A stretch of DNA of 64,000 nucleotides from Megalobrama amblycephala (Eukaryota > Chordata > Actinopteri > Cypriniformes > Xenocyprididae), in NCBI RefSeq assembly GCF_018812025.1, contig NC_063044.1, forward strand, positions 41,905,243-41,969,242, given 5' to 3'. The notes below the pieces were generated by a model. That model worked only from the letters and a program-made list of their open reading frames with translations. It ran no database searches and was not told where the DNA came from. Below are positions 24,131 to 35,345 of the stretch, in pieces. Made by a program: the position numbers and the translations under genes. Numbering within the stretch: position 1 is the stretch's first letter; each line of letters opens with the position of its first letter.

Positions 24131-25464
24131 AAATCATATCCTTATAAAGTTCATACACTGATCTGAAAAATCTGCTGCACATGTATTCAATAATATCTAT
24201 TTTTTTTTTTTTTTTTTAATCTTTAGTTCAATAAAATGTGTGGATTTTTTCCCTTTGATATCATACAGTACTCTGTATCGATGTGGAAAAAATCCAAGTG
24301 ACTGTATAGTGCATATATGGGCAACAGAGAGAGCTGTAGATATCATGTATCACTTTTTCAGGCTCCAGTGCATAAATATAACCATTTCCCATTTTAAAAT
24401 CAATTCACACGCCAAAGCATATTCACAAGTGTACCTCATGGGAGAAGATGGCGGTGGGAGATGGTGTGCAGTGAAGTTATTTGTTGCTACTGGATGCCAT
24501 TTTAGTCATGACTTTTTTGGGAATGGCTACAGTGTCTTCCATTGTACACATCATCTATAACCATTACCCTTAAGTAGCAACATCAATAAAATGAAAAAAA
24601 ATGCTCATGAACAGCAGACAGTAGTATGTTATTTAGACAGTAGACATTAATGCTAATACACAAGAATAGAAAATGTTAATGTGACAATTTGCAGTAAGAT
24701 TCTGTTAAGATCACACTTTACTTATGCTTCATTGGATCACGTATGAGATAAAGTGCAGGTATTCTGTGTTGCGTTCAGGTGTCCTTCAGCCATTTGCATT
24801 TCAGCCACATACTGAGTAAGCCTGCTTCTTATTATTCCATAGTAATGTTCCCATTATATCCCGCAGCTTTGCAATGAACCCTTTAAACCAGGAGAGAAAA
24901 AGTAAACTGAATACGAAGTTACACCAGGCTGGAATACCATGACACAAGCGTACTGCTTACATAGTTTGAATACATAACACTCTGGATGCAACCCAACAAT
25001 GAATTACATGCAGAAATCTGAAACGCTGACATAATTAACTAAAAAACTCACCAGAAAATGTGCTGTTTGCTGGTCTCAGTTTTGGGAGGCCATCCATAAA
25101 GCATTTTCTTTGTGGGTGGATCAAACCCATTCCCCGCAGGACAATGAAAGCTTTGGCTGTCCTCCCTTTTCACTTCCACAGCCTTCTGAAGTACGCAGTG
25201 CTCTGTCTGTGGCTTGGAAATGAATGATAACATATTGTGTTTTGACAATGCCACTGATACAAGACTGAAATTAATTGAGATAATGAAGCAACAAAACCAT
25301 AAAACTGTAATCATTGACATTTTTTTAACAAAACCATCCTACACAGTTCTCGGCTGTGTGAAAGTTGAAGCGTGTTAAAATTATTTAAAGTTACGAGTAT
25401 GATTGAGAATACAACAATATATTAGACATATGATGTGTCCCAAATTATGTACTATATGCACTCT
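24131..25464. other. Intronic sequence without recognised feature
   Basis: No coding sequence; a poly-T tract lies at about 24200-24218. Confidence 0.5.
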
Positions 25465-25564
25465 ATGATGGGGGGTCCTCAAGGGCCACTTTCCTGCAGA
25501 GTTTAGCTCCAACCTTGAACAAACTCACCTGCCTGTAGCTTTCTAGTAATCCTGAAGAGCTTAT

Positions 25565-26742
25565 GCCTCGTTCCAGGCAACCTGTAACCCATGTTTTTCC
25601 AACCTTCTACACGTGAAAGTGCACTGGAATGGCAATCAAACCTGTGACTTCCCACACGTGAACTCGTACTAGATCGCTGTACTCCCAGTTCCGCGCTCTG
25701 ACGTCACATAGCCCGCGAAACAACAATGGCAGCCCCTACGGATGCGGTGTTTATGCAAGTGTACGGTAAAATAACGTAAAATAAAAGATATAACAGCTTC
25801 TCTTGCCTTATGCACCATTTTTTCTCCTCCGAAAGGAGTAAGTCTATTACCTTTGGTGATAGAAATGATTGTAAATGAGCATAAGCCCCGTATAGAGAGA
25901 GAGAAGTTCATGCTTTAAAATGGCCGTATAGTCCGCCATGCGGGTTTGTTTACACTCAGGCAGTTTGGCGTGACTTGCCTGGAACGCTACAAAGTCGTGA
26001 GTTGTGGTTTGAAGTCGTGACTTAGGGGCTCAAAAACCTGGGGTGCGTTTCCCAAACAACGATGTAACTCGCTACTGAACTACCATAGTACGATGCATCG
26101 TTGAACAAATCAACTAGCTAGACACGTCTATTTCCCGAAACCGTATTGTCGCAAACTTGTCGTTCAACCACGTTGGTGAATGATGTCACGCAGGTGGTGG
26201 AGTAATAACTTCTTTAAATGAATTCGTTTGAGATCGAATTATTGCTAGAATTTCTGCTATAAATTACGGACATGGCATTAGAGGACTAATTCTCATTTTC
26301 CTCAGTTATTTTGCTTTATTTACAGATTAAATCAAATGCTTGTTCTGACGTACTAAAGCACGTACGCACATGCGCACTCTTCAAAACCTGAGCTTTAAAT
26401 CTCTTGATAAACTAAAATATATAAATGACATTTGAATATAAAAAAAAGATATACATTGATATACATATTAAAAAAAAGATATACATTGTACTTAATGTCA
26501 GCTTGCTTATTTTGCTCAAAATAATGATTTATTAAGTCCTCCTGTCATAATAACAGGACACTATGCTTCTAACTACAGCTCGAGAGCTGTCGTTCCAACC
26601 ACACAAGTTTGCGATGCAGTTTGTGAATGTTCGTTTGAACTTTGGTATCAGGAAACATCAAATCGTTGAACTATGTAAGTAACTTGCAATGTTAGTTGGC
26701 TAACGATGCTTTTGGGAAACGCACCCCTGCCTGGAACGCAGC
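25565..26742 (-). mobile_element. Small DNA element, copy B, itself interrupted
   Basis: Reverse-complement relative of copy A (10854-11319). It shares GTTCCAGGCAACC, CTGACGTCACATAGCCCGC, GGCAGCCCCTACGGATGCGG and AAAGTCGTGAGTTGTG. It is interrupted at 26041-26726 by another element and carries a 31-nt foreign patch at 25895-25925. Confidence 0.8.
26041..26726. mobile_element. Non-autonomous DNA transposon inside copy B
   Basis: Terminal inverted repeats GGGTGCGTTTCCCAAA and TTTGGGAAACGCACCC. The flanking 3-bp repeat CTG and the uninterrupted sequence in copy A show precise insertion. The 3-bp duplication is compatible with PIF/Harbinger, but the family is not proven. No transposase. Confidence 0.75.
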
Positions 26743-26797
26743 ATTGATTAGCTGGTTCAGGTGTGTTTGATTAGGGTTGGAGTTAAACTCTGGCTGC

Positions 26798-27307
26798 GTT
26801 CCAGTTCGTTTTCTTCCCTCACTAACTTCCCTCAGTCTTGTTGACTCAGATGTATGTCATTGGTTACGTTGCATGAATGCCCACTACTGGCGAAACCTTT
26901 GCAATGGGCTGAATTGGAACATCCTAAGCCCCTGATCACTTGGAATCTGCTATGGAGTTGATTTATTATTATTATTATTTTTCCCTTACGAAATTGGTTA
27001 ATGCAGCATTCTATATGTATACAGGTGTGTTTGGGGTGTTTTAAATATTCAAAAAAATAATGAATATATCATAGAGTGGGGTAAATTAAACGCAATATGC
27101 GGTGACGTCACAATCGTGTCTGAAGCGTACATATGTGGTAGACTCTGTCCCTCTGCCAAAATCGGGGGAGTGAGGTTCTGCCCATATAAACTTCTCTCGT
27201 CCACTTCACAAAGTGGAACGCACTTCAAAATGGCGGCAGGGTTCCCCCGAGGGGAAGTGTTTAGGGAAGTTTGCGAGTACGTGTCTAAAACTGGGTTGGA
27301 ACGCAGC
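26798..27307. mobile_element. Second insertion in the nested block (GCTGCGTTCCAG termini)
   Basis: Begins GCTGCGTTCCAGTTCG and ends GGTTGGAACGCAGC, with CTCTG on both sides. The right half (27087-27306) has an inverted partial copy at 27484-27720. Spurious frames run through it but show no known domain. Confidence 0.7.
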
Positions 27308-27483
27308 CTCTGTAGGACATTGGTCCTTGAGGACCAAGGTTGAGAATGGCTGATTTAGTGTATGAATTTCATAAGGTTATTTTGCCATTAAGCATTGGAG
27401 TCTGATAGCCCTTCCCTTCTACTACGTAAGGAAAGCTGTGAGCATTGAGTGCATGAAGTGACCAACCACATTCCACACTTTGA

Positions 27484-27720
27484 ATGCGTTCCACTCCAGT
27501 TTTAGACACATACTCGTGGACTTCCCTAAGCACTTCCCCTTGAGGGAATCCCTGCCGTCATTTAAAAGTGCGTTCCACTTCGTGAAGTGGACGAGGGAAG
27601 TTTATATGGACAGACCCTCGCTCCCTCGATTTTGACCGAGGGTGCAAGTCTACTTCATATGTAAACTTCAGGCTGCTCCATATACCAAAATGCAACACGA
27701 TTGTGATGTCACCGCATATC
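27484..27720 (-). mobile_element. Inverted partial copy of the 26798-27307 element
   Basis: Shares AGTGCGTTCCACTT, GACGAGGGAAGTTTATATGG and GATGTCACCGCATAT, in reverse orientation, with 27087-27306. Confidence 0.75.
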
Positions 27721-27721
27721 G

Positions 27722-27799
27722 AAGGAAGATATTTGGAAGAATGTCAGTAACCAAGCAGATCTCTGTTTGGTTACTGACATTCTTCCAAATATCTTCCTT
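27722..27799. repeat. Perfect 33-bp inverted repeat
   Basis: Arms 27722-27754 and 27767-27799 are exact reverse complements (inner ends CAGTAACCAA and TTGGTTACTG) around a 12-nt loop. The words belong to the AAAGGGATAGTTCACC MITE family. Confidence 0.93.
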
Positions 27800-27835
27800 T
27801 CTGTTCAGTAGAACAAAGAAATTCAAACAAGTTTA

Positions 27836-27897
27836 GTACTACTTGAGGGTGAATAAATGATGACAGAATTTTCATTTTTGGGTGAATTATCTCTTTG
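27836..27897. mobile_element. MITE right arm
   Basis: TTGAGGGTGAATAAATGATG followed by TTTTTGGGTGAATTATCTC is the right terminus of the family seen intact at 16819-17790. Confidence 0.7.
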
Positions 27898-29794
27898 AGT
27901 GCATCATTGGGGCATTTAAAATGCATGTGTTCTTTTTCAAATTTTCAGTGGGAAAACTACTATTTATACAAAATGGCATAGAATAGTGCATAAGTATGCA
28001 AATTGGGATGCACCTATAGAATATGACGGTCGTGTTTGACTTCAAATGCGTGTGATGTTGTGCATCGCATGTTGAAATGTGAGAGTTGGACCACCGTGCT
28101 CTGAACTGAAGCCAGTATCCAGGAGACATCACCTCTTTGAGCTCTCCTCCTCCTCTCAGGGATGTATCTGAAGTAAATGAGACCAAAAATACTGTGGCAC
28201 TGCTGAGGTGCAAAAGATGTTTCAGTTCCAACACAAATGAGTTTGGAGACTGACAAGTCTAGGTTCTTTCATCTTTTTATAGTCTCTGTTGAGGAGCTCT
28301 TTGAGCAACTACACGAAGTCTGCAGACGCACAGCTCTGAATCAAAATACACTGTTTCTCGGCGAGGTGTATACGGTAAAGTTAATTTATTGTGCGGCGCC
28401 CTTGCAGTCTATTTTGGGGAAGTCGATAGTCTAATTGTTCACTTTCTTTCTGGTCAGATCAATAATACCAACAGATCGTTATTGTTTAATTTCATACGTT
28501 GCAATTACAGCAAAGACGTCGCATGATGAATCTATGAGGGCAAGTGAGTCATTTGTAAATGCACATTGAACATGGTGTGTTGACAAATGTATAGCAGTGC
28601 TTTAGCATGTATAAATCTTTCATTAGAAGTGAAGGGCTTTTGAGATGAATGTGTGGCTTAAATGATAACACATTTTTAATGTGTCATATTGAAGGAGTTA
28701 TAATTCATTCAAGTGCTGGTTTTAGTCACATTACTACTGCCAGCACTGTTCACCTACACCCACGGTATGATGTATGTGTGGATGGTTCATGGTTAACTCT
28801 TAATAGACTTTCTCTGAGGCGAGTTCCTGTTGCTGACTGGTCATTAATGGTCTGACATCCTCCCAGAAGAAAATCTGAGCAGTTGAAATATTCATGATCT
28901 GTATTACAATGATGGCAGAATTGAGCCATTTGCTCTTTGCCAGGCCAGGAAATGAGGAATATTAGTAATACATCTGTTCATTGTTCAGGGATTATGTGAC
29001 TTTGTTTATTACAGCACATGATGATATGACTGGAAAACAATTCACAGTGCCGACAATTATGGTAAACTACATAAACACTTTCAATTAACTTCCCCCTGGC
29101 AGTGACACATAGCATGACACCGTGCCCTAACCAGACTCAAAAATCTCTTTTCTTTTATCCTTTTTAAGCTTTTTTTTCTTTTTCTGTTTTTGTCCTTCCC
29201 AGCCACAATACCATTACACAACATGGTTTTTGGGGGTTCTACTTCTGCGATATTGCAGCTGTCAGCTTAATTATTATCTCAGTGTGTGTTTTGTACAATA
29301 TAAAATTGTTTAATTTGAGTTCAGATATGATTTTTGCATGACTTTAAAAGCCATAATGAAAGTAATAATGGATAATTCACCTCAGATCTTTAAATTAAAT
29401 TAGAGGAAACAAAAATATTCAAACTGTGAACTGTAAACAAACAAGCCAATTCCCTGACAAAGAGTGTCAGTCACTGACTAGCCTATGTATTTTGAATAAT
29501 TTTAAAATCATTTAGTTTTTTTATTCATTTGATTTTGCACTTACCTATTTTGTTGTAAGTGCAAGACAGCGGTGCGTTTGCGGAGAAAACTCCGCCTTCA
29601 TGCTCGTCTGATTGGCTGTGATTGAGTTTGTTGCACCTTGCAGCCTTGTTGCATTTGGTGTGGACAAATGATGCTTGTCAAAATTGTATTTTTGGAAGAA
29701 GGATTGAATCATTGAAAAAAAAAAAAGTTACATAGTATACATTTAAATGACGGCACAATTAGAGAGACAGGAAAATAATTAGGAAGAAAGAGGT
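27898..29794. other. Intronic sequence without recognised gene
   Basis: No coding sequence. A GC-richer patch at about 29570-29650 may be a transposon fragment. Confidence 0.45.
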
Positions 29795-29885
29795 GGATTC
29801 GAACTTGCATTCCCTTGAGCCATGCAATACTTTATACATCAGGAGGCACATCAGTCTCAGACATCAGGCCCACCAAGACCATCTA
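29795..29885 (-). repeat. Possible tRNA-derived SINE head
   Basis: On the minus strand GCAAGTTCGAATCCACC gives a good RNA polymerase III B box (GTTCGAATCC). The A box is weak. No intact tRNA fold was found, so this is a relic at best. Confidence 0.35.
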
Positions 29886-30100
29886 ATGCAATCGTACATC
29901 TGATTGACAAGTTCACCTTGAAATGAAGTTGTTTACAAGGTACAAGGTCAATACAGTTAATCTTTCTGAGGAAGAACTAATCACTGAATTTTCCAGCTTA
30001 GTGGTGCTTTTTTTTATTTTTTTTTTTTTTTTTTTGAGTTTTGTTTGAAACAAAGCAATACTAATATGATCTACCTTGATGCTGAAGTTGTTTAAATCTT

Positions 30101-30127
30101 ATATATATCTATCTATCTATCTATCTA

Positions 30128-30187
<60 letters not shown>
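30101..30187. repeat. Compound (ATCT)n / (AT)n microsatellite
   Basis: ATCT units at about 30107-30131, then AT units to about 30187. The following Tc1 element begins directly at its edge. Confidence 0.95.
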
Positions 30188-30188
<1 letters not shown>

Positions 30189-31751
30189 CAGTCATGGACA
30201 AAATTGTTGGCACCCTTGATAAATATGATAAATCTGCATTGTTTATCCTTTTGATCTTTAATTCATAAAATTAGCAAAAATCTAACCTTTCATTGAAGGA
30301 AAAGAATTGAAAGTGGGGGGGCAATCACATTATGAAATAAATGTTTTTCTCCAAAACATTATTGGCACCCCTAGAATTATTTATGAGTAAAATATCTCTG
30401 AAGTATATTCCCATTCATATTTACATTTTTTTTTTAGCTCACCAGGGTGATCATGAACATGAAATTGTCCAGCCATGACTTCCTGTTCCACAGGAGTATA
30501 AACATGAGGAAAAACAAAGGCCAAATCCCCTTAATCATTCATCACAATGAGTAAAACCAAAGAATATAGTATTGATATGCAGCAAAAGATTGTTGAGCTT
30601 CACAAAATTGAAAGTGGCTGTAAGAAAATAGCAAAAACATTTCCACTATGAGGGCAATAATTAAGAAGTTCCAATCAGCTAAAGATGTTACAAATCTGCC
30701 TGGAAGAGGACGAGTGTCTAAATCGTCCTAATGCGCGGTGAGGAGGAAAGTTTGAGTGGTCAAAGACTCTCCAAGGATCACAGCTGGAGAATTGCAGAGA
30801 TTAGTTGAGTCTTGACTCTCAGAAAGACTAAAAAAAAGATCAAACAGCACCTACATCCCCACAAGGTGTTCGGGAGGGTTTAAAGAAAAATCCTCTGCTT
30901 TCATCCAGAAACAATCTCCAGCATATTCAGTTGTCAGACACGACTGGAACATCAAACGGGACCGGCTTCTGTGGTCAGATGAAACTAAAAAATGAGTGTT
31001 TTGGCAGCAAACCCACCAGATGGGTTTGGTGCACACATGGATAAAAGTACCCCATGTCCACGGTTAAATATACTGCTGGATCTTTAATATTGTGGGCCTA
31101 TTTTTCTGCTGGAGGTCCTGGACATCTTGTTCAGGTACATGGCATCATGGATTCTATCAAATACCAACAGATAAAAAATCAAAACCTGAATGCTTCCGCT
31201 AGAAATCCAATAATGGGCCGTGGTTGGATCTTCCATCAGGACAATGATCCAAAACAAACATCAAAACCAACACAAAAATGTGTCACTGAGCACAAAATGA
31301 AGCTTCTGCCATGGTCATCCCAGTTCCCTGACCTGAACCCTAAAGAAAATGAGTGGAGTGAACTGAAGAGAAGAAGCACCAACGTGGACCTGGGAATCTG
31401 AAGGATCTGGAGAGATTCTGTATGAAGGAATGGTCTCTGATCTCTTGTCAGGTGTTCTCCAAACTCATCAGGCATTATAGGTGAAGACTCAGAGCTGTTA
31501 TCTTGGCAAAAGGAGGTTGCAAAAACTATTGAATAAAAGGGTGCCAATAATTGTGGCCAACGTGTTTTGGAGAACAACATTTATTTCATAATGTGATTTT
31601 CCCCCACTTTCAGTTATTTTCCTTAAATGAAAGGTTATAATTTTGTGAATTTTTTGAATGAAAGATCAAAAGGATAAACAATGCAGATTTATTTTTTACA
31701 GTCATCTATGATCATATTTATCAAAGGTGCCAACAATTTTGTCCATGACTG
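30189..31751 (+). mobile_element. Tc1/mariner element, about 1.56 kb
   Basis: The ends CAGTCATGGACAAAATTGTT and the exact complement ending GTCCATGACTG at 31751 frame a full-length element. The inverted repeats are long (about 210 bp), with an inner block (AAATGTTTTTCTCCAAAAC against TTTTGGAGAACAACATTTA), as in Tc1 elements with double-site repeats. Confidence 0.93.
30547..31401 (+). pseudogene. Tc1-like transposase pseudogene (DD34E type)
   Basis: Starts MSKTKEYSIDMQQKIVELHK and has the helix-turn-helix beginning, then frameshifts. The first catalytic block (LWSDETK, about 30970) is followed within two codons by a stop. The last part is open at 31054-31401 and shows FHQDNDPKQTS and FPDLNPKENEW, with 34 residues between aspartate and glutamate. 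Full length but inactive. Confidence 0.88.
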
Positions 31752-33441
31752 CATATATATAATTTGATATATGTAATGTTATCGACCGTGCCTGACAGTA
31801 TTTGCTTCTACCACGGTTTTTTTTTTTTAATGGAAGTTTGCAAAGAACTGAGATTTTAGTGGATATATGTAAAAAGTACTGTAGTTATGCATAGAGTCCA
31901 TAATCTGTACTTTTTGAATGGACAAATATTCAGATTATAAAGTCTGCACATATTTGTGTTAATTTCTTTGGTGTTTGATGTTTCTACTATATAAGATAAA
32001 CCCACATCAAAATAGCACATAAAACAAATCTAACTATGATTGGCTGTTTTATGTTGGTCTCTTCCTGTGTAAGTGGGTGGTTTTTGGAGAGAAAAAGCTG
32101 CAAACTGGACTAGAGTTTATGTCGTAGTCAAAAGTCTGGCTATGCGAGACTAATGCTCTACCCACTTCTAAATGTTTCCAGCAACTTTTGTGCTTAACAT
32201 GTTGAATACCATGCAAATGCTCTGTTGACAATATTTATGTAATAAAATGCTGAAAAAGTGCCGTAAGAAACAAACTGATATTTTATTTGACCATAAGCCA
32301 CTAAAGCCACATGGATTGTCCTAGAAAGCCAAAAGATTCATAAAACAGTTCTGACAAATGTCTTGTTTCCTTATAAGAGAGGTAGTATGCAAAGGAAACA
32401 CTGAATCAGGTTTAATACTGCATGATAACATAAAACCGCACGTAACTAAACTCCAGAGTAAACTATGAAGCTGTAGATGTTGGCCTGATCCCTATGAAGA
32501 CTCAGGAACAGGATATTGTTAACGGGGCTGGGCTCATTAAGAGTGTCAGCAATGACAAGCATTTGAACTCAGACAGGAAATGAGGCTCGCTGTCTAAAAC
32601 GCTGTGAGCGTATATCCCCGCAGCTTTGTCATGGTGATTGATGCTTTTCATTTGAAATACCAATGAGATGAGATCAGCACTAGCACGAATATGATGGTCC
32701 AATCCTCTGTCCCACCATTAAGCACTTTAATTAGCACAATGAGGCTTAGATTAATTAGACAGAAATGACAGCACAACTGGCCAGTTAATAATCACATATG
32801 TAGGTTTAAGCAAGACTTCAGCTAATGCAATATTGGAAAGCGTCTGAGCATGCATTATTTAAATATGCCCAGGTTAAGCTTAATACCCATGGATTGAGTC
32901 ATTAGATGTCTATGGTGGGTTCAGTAGAGGGAGCGGACAGCATGTTTGAAAGAATAAGCTGAAAACAAACCTCAGCACGCCGTCACACATAAATGGACTA
33001 AAATCTACCCTGAATCACAAATAGCTTCAGACATTTAATCCTGGGATTTTATATGTACAGGATTGTTAGACAGGTCAGATGTGCTTAAGTGCATGAAAGC
33101 TTCAAGCACACGGTAGGGGAAAACAGACTTTATTCCCAGCACTGCTCAAACGGCATCAGGAGGGCGTTTAGTACTTCATATCGACTGAACATCCAAAACT
33201 GACCTTTTCATCAGACGTTGGTACATTTCTAAGGATCAAGATGCTGGACTTACAAGTTCCCATTTAAAGTGAAGGTTCAGGAATGCAAAATTAAAAGAAT
33301 ACGCTATAAAACACTGTGACTTGTAGCAATCAAAGCGCAGAGATGGCTTTGCTGTAGCTGCGCTGCATTCCCCAGTCTGTCAGAACTTTTAGAAAAATAC
33401 ACATGAGGTTGCATCAGAACAGTGTATAATGAGAACTGTTT

Positions 33442-33472
<31 letters not shown>

Positions 33473-33830
33473 GATAGGGAGCTGCAAAGTCAGTCAAAGT
33501 CAGATCTTTCATAGATAACATAAACAGGCAATCTAAAGTCAAACTATTACAGAAAGAGACAAAGAAAGGCAGATTAAAGAGAGCAATGTTTGTAGTAGAT
33601 TCATAGGAGTTGCTAGACCCTATTTATATCATCTCTGACAGCATTGGCTACAGTAGCTGAGGTTATTTCACTTTCCAGTCATTAAAATACATTAACATTT
33701 GTTCCATTAAGTATTATCAGAGAGCTTGTACGAAAAATATGCTCTATACATCTATTCAGCTGTGGACCCGTTTATAGGTGACAGTGTTTGGTATGGAGTA
33801 CTGCCTCACCAGCCAATATAGGCATATTGA
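31752..33830. other. Intronic, mostly unique sequence
   Basis: No coding sequence. An (AT)n tract lies at 33446-33473. The stretch at about 32480-32900 has ordinary composition with several TAATTA words and could hold conserved enhancers; not testable here. Confidence 0.45.
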
Positions 33831-33831
33831 G

Positions 33832-33915
33832 TATAGAGGCGGATTCGAACTCAGGTCAGTCGCATCAAAAGCTGATGCCACCCACCTTGCTCGCCATGCC
33901 ACTGATTCTGTCAAC
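33832..33915 (-). repeat. tRNA-derived SINE head relic
   Basis: On the minus strand, TGGCGAGCAAGG resembles an A box and GAGTTCGAATCC a B box, at tRNA-like spacing. No tail or partner copy in the window. Confidence 0.45.
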
Positions 33916-33984
33916 AAGATTTCTTTGGTCATTTTGTCTGGCTAAATCCGATAATGGTGGGTGGAGTTAGCGTAAATAGTACGG

Positions 33985-35345
33985 AGCCCCTAAAGGGAAA
34001 TGGTGGTGGAACAAAATTGGGATGGGAGGAAAAAAACATTTCAAAGCTCTCTGCGTTCTCTCGCAAAGATATTTGCGTTCCTAGCAAGGACATTTGCCTG
34101 CTCTCACAAACTTTTGCGTTCTCTCGCAAAACCTGTTGTGAGTTCGGACAAACACTTCCTGTTTAATTTCCCTCTGACAATGGTTCAGATAGCTCTGTAT
34201 GTTAACAATGGAGCAGTTAATAGAGTTTTATTTTAAACTTAGACTTAAGTATAAAGAAAGATGTTCAGTGCTCAATTCAAGGCACAGTTTTGACGTAAGT
34301 AAAAGACACCTGAACTGAATAAGTTCGGTAAAGTTGGTAACATATTCACAGATTCTAATTCCCTGGATCAATAACTCGAAAACGAGCTACAACCTAATAT
34401 TCCTCAAAACAAGCCTTCCTCCACACTGGCCAAAATACATTGATCTCTGTGCGCAGGTGGCTGAAGGGACCGTCTGCAAAGTGCAAAATCCGAAAAGCGC
34501 TTACTTGACAAAAATAGTCAATAAGGCTGCACACTGTAGCGTCATCAAATTTAGTTCAGACGTCACTGCTCTTTTGTTGGTTAAACTACAACACTTAGAT
34601 TGAAATGTGATTTTATGATTTTCTATTAAGAAAAATATAAATAACTGCACTATAACACACTGTACTGTCACCAAATTAAGTTCACAAATTAATGCTCTCC
34701 TACTAGTTATACTACAACACTTAGTTTGGAAAAAATGAGAACGCAAAAGTTTGAGCGCACGCAAATGTCTTTGCGAGAGAACGCGTATATCTTTGCGAGA
34801 GAACTCAAAAGATTTGCAAGGGGACGCAAATATCTTTGCTAGAGAACGCAAATATCTTTGCGAGAGAACTCAAATATCTTTGCGAGAGAACTCAAATATC
34901 TTTGCGAGAGAACTCAAAAGATTTGCAAGGGGACGCAAATATCTTTGCTAGAGAACTCAAATATCTCTGCGAGAGAACTCAAATATCTTTGCTTGAGAAC
35001 TCAAATATCTTTGCTAGAGAACTCAAATATCATTGCTTGAGAACTCAAATATCTTTGCTAGAGAACTCAAAAGATTTGCGAGGGGACGCAAATATCTTTG
35101 CGAGAGAACTCAAAAGATTTGCGAGGGGACGCAAATATCTTTGCGAGGGGACGCAAATATCTTTGCGAGGGAACTCAAAAGATTTGCGCGGGGACGCAAA
35201 TATCTTTGCGAGGGAACTCAAAAGATTTGCGAGGGGACGCAAATATCTTTGCGAGGGAACACAACATTTGGCAAGGGAACGCAAATGTTTTGCAAGAGAA
35301 TGCAAAAGCTTTTGAAAAATGCTTTTTCCCCCATCCTAAATTTTT
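33985..35345. mobile_element. Fold-back-like element with minisatellite arms
   Basis: The left arm (about 34016-34137) reads GGGATGGGAGGAAAAAAACA, then CTCTCGCAAAGATATTTGCG units. The right arm (about 34740-35335) carries the same units inverted and ends GCTTTTTCCCCCATCC. The arms are unequal: about 120 bp on the left and about 590 bp on the right, after expansion. The centre (34138-34735) is unrelated AT-rich DNA. No transposase. Confidence 0.7.
34757..35300 (+). repeat. 21/22-bp minisatellite
   Basis: About 25 units of AAATATCTTTGCGAGAGAAC-type sequence (22 nt), with variants containing GCGAGGGGACGC and a 21-nt form with AAAAGATTT. Because 22 is not a multiple of 3 and the unit lacks stops, open frames up to 159 codons appear in several frames on both strands. 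They are by-products, not genes. Confidence 0.93.

Larger units (their letters stand above)
25465..27345. mobile_element. MITE split by two later insertions (nest, outer layer)
   Basis: The outer arms are GGGTCCTCAAGGGCCACTTT (from about 25472) with GAGTTTAGCTCCAACC, and GGTTGGAGTTAAACTCTG (26779 on) continuing after a gap with TAGGACATTGGTCCTTGAGG (27312-27331). Joining 25465-25562, 26745-26797 and 27308-27345 gives a simple inverted-repeat element of under 200 bp. The intervening DNA is two separate later insertions, listed below. Confidence 0.75.

Noticed and set aside
24240..24560. 106-codon plus-strand frame
   Set aside because: No similarity, no splice or codon signal; expected by chance in 64 kb of AT-rich DNA.
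26798..27343. Possible host gene fragment in the GC-richer stretch (27116-27343 frame)
   Set aside because: An inverted partial copy at 27484-27720 and inverted termini show that it is a repeat.
29795..29885. Functional tRNA gene
   Set aside because: A B box is visible but no complete cloverleaf or good A box; at most a SINE relic.
34836..35315. Open frame of 159 codons rich in repeated SLRENS/NIFARE words
   Set aside because: Product of a stop-free 22-bp minisatellite read in shifting frames; open frames exist on both strands and no domain is present.
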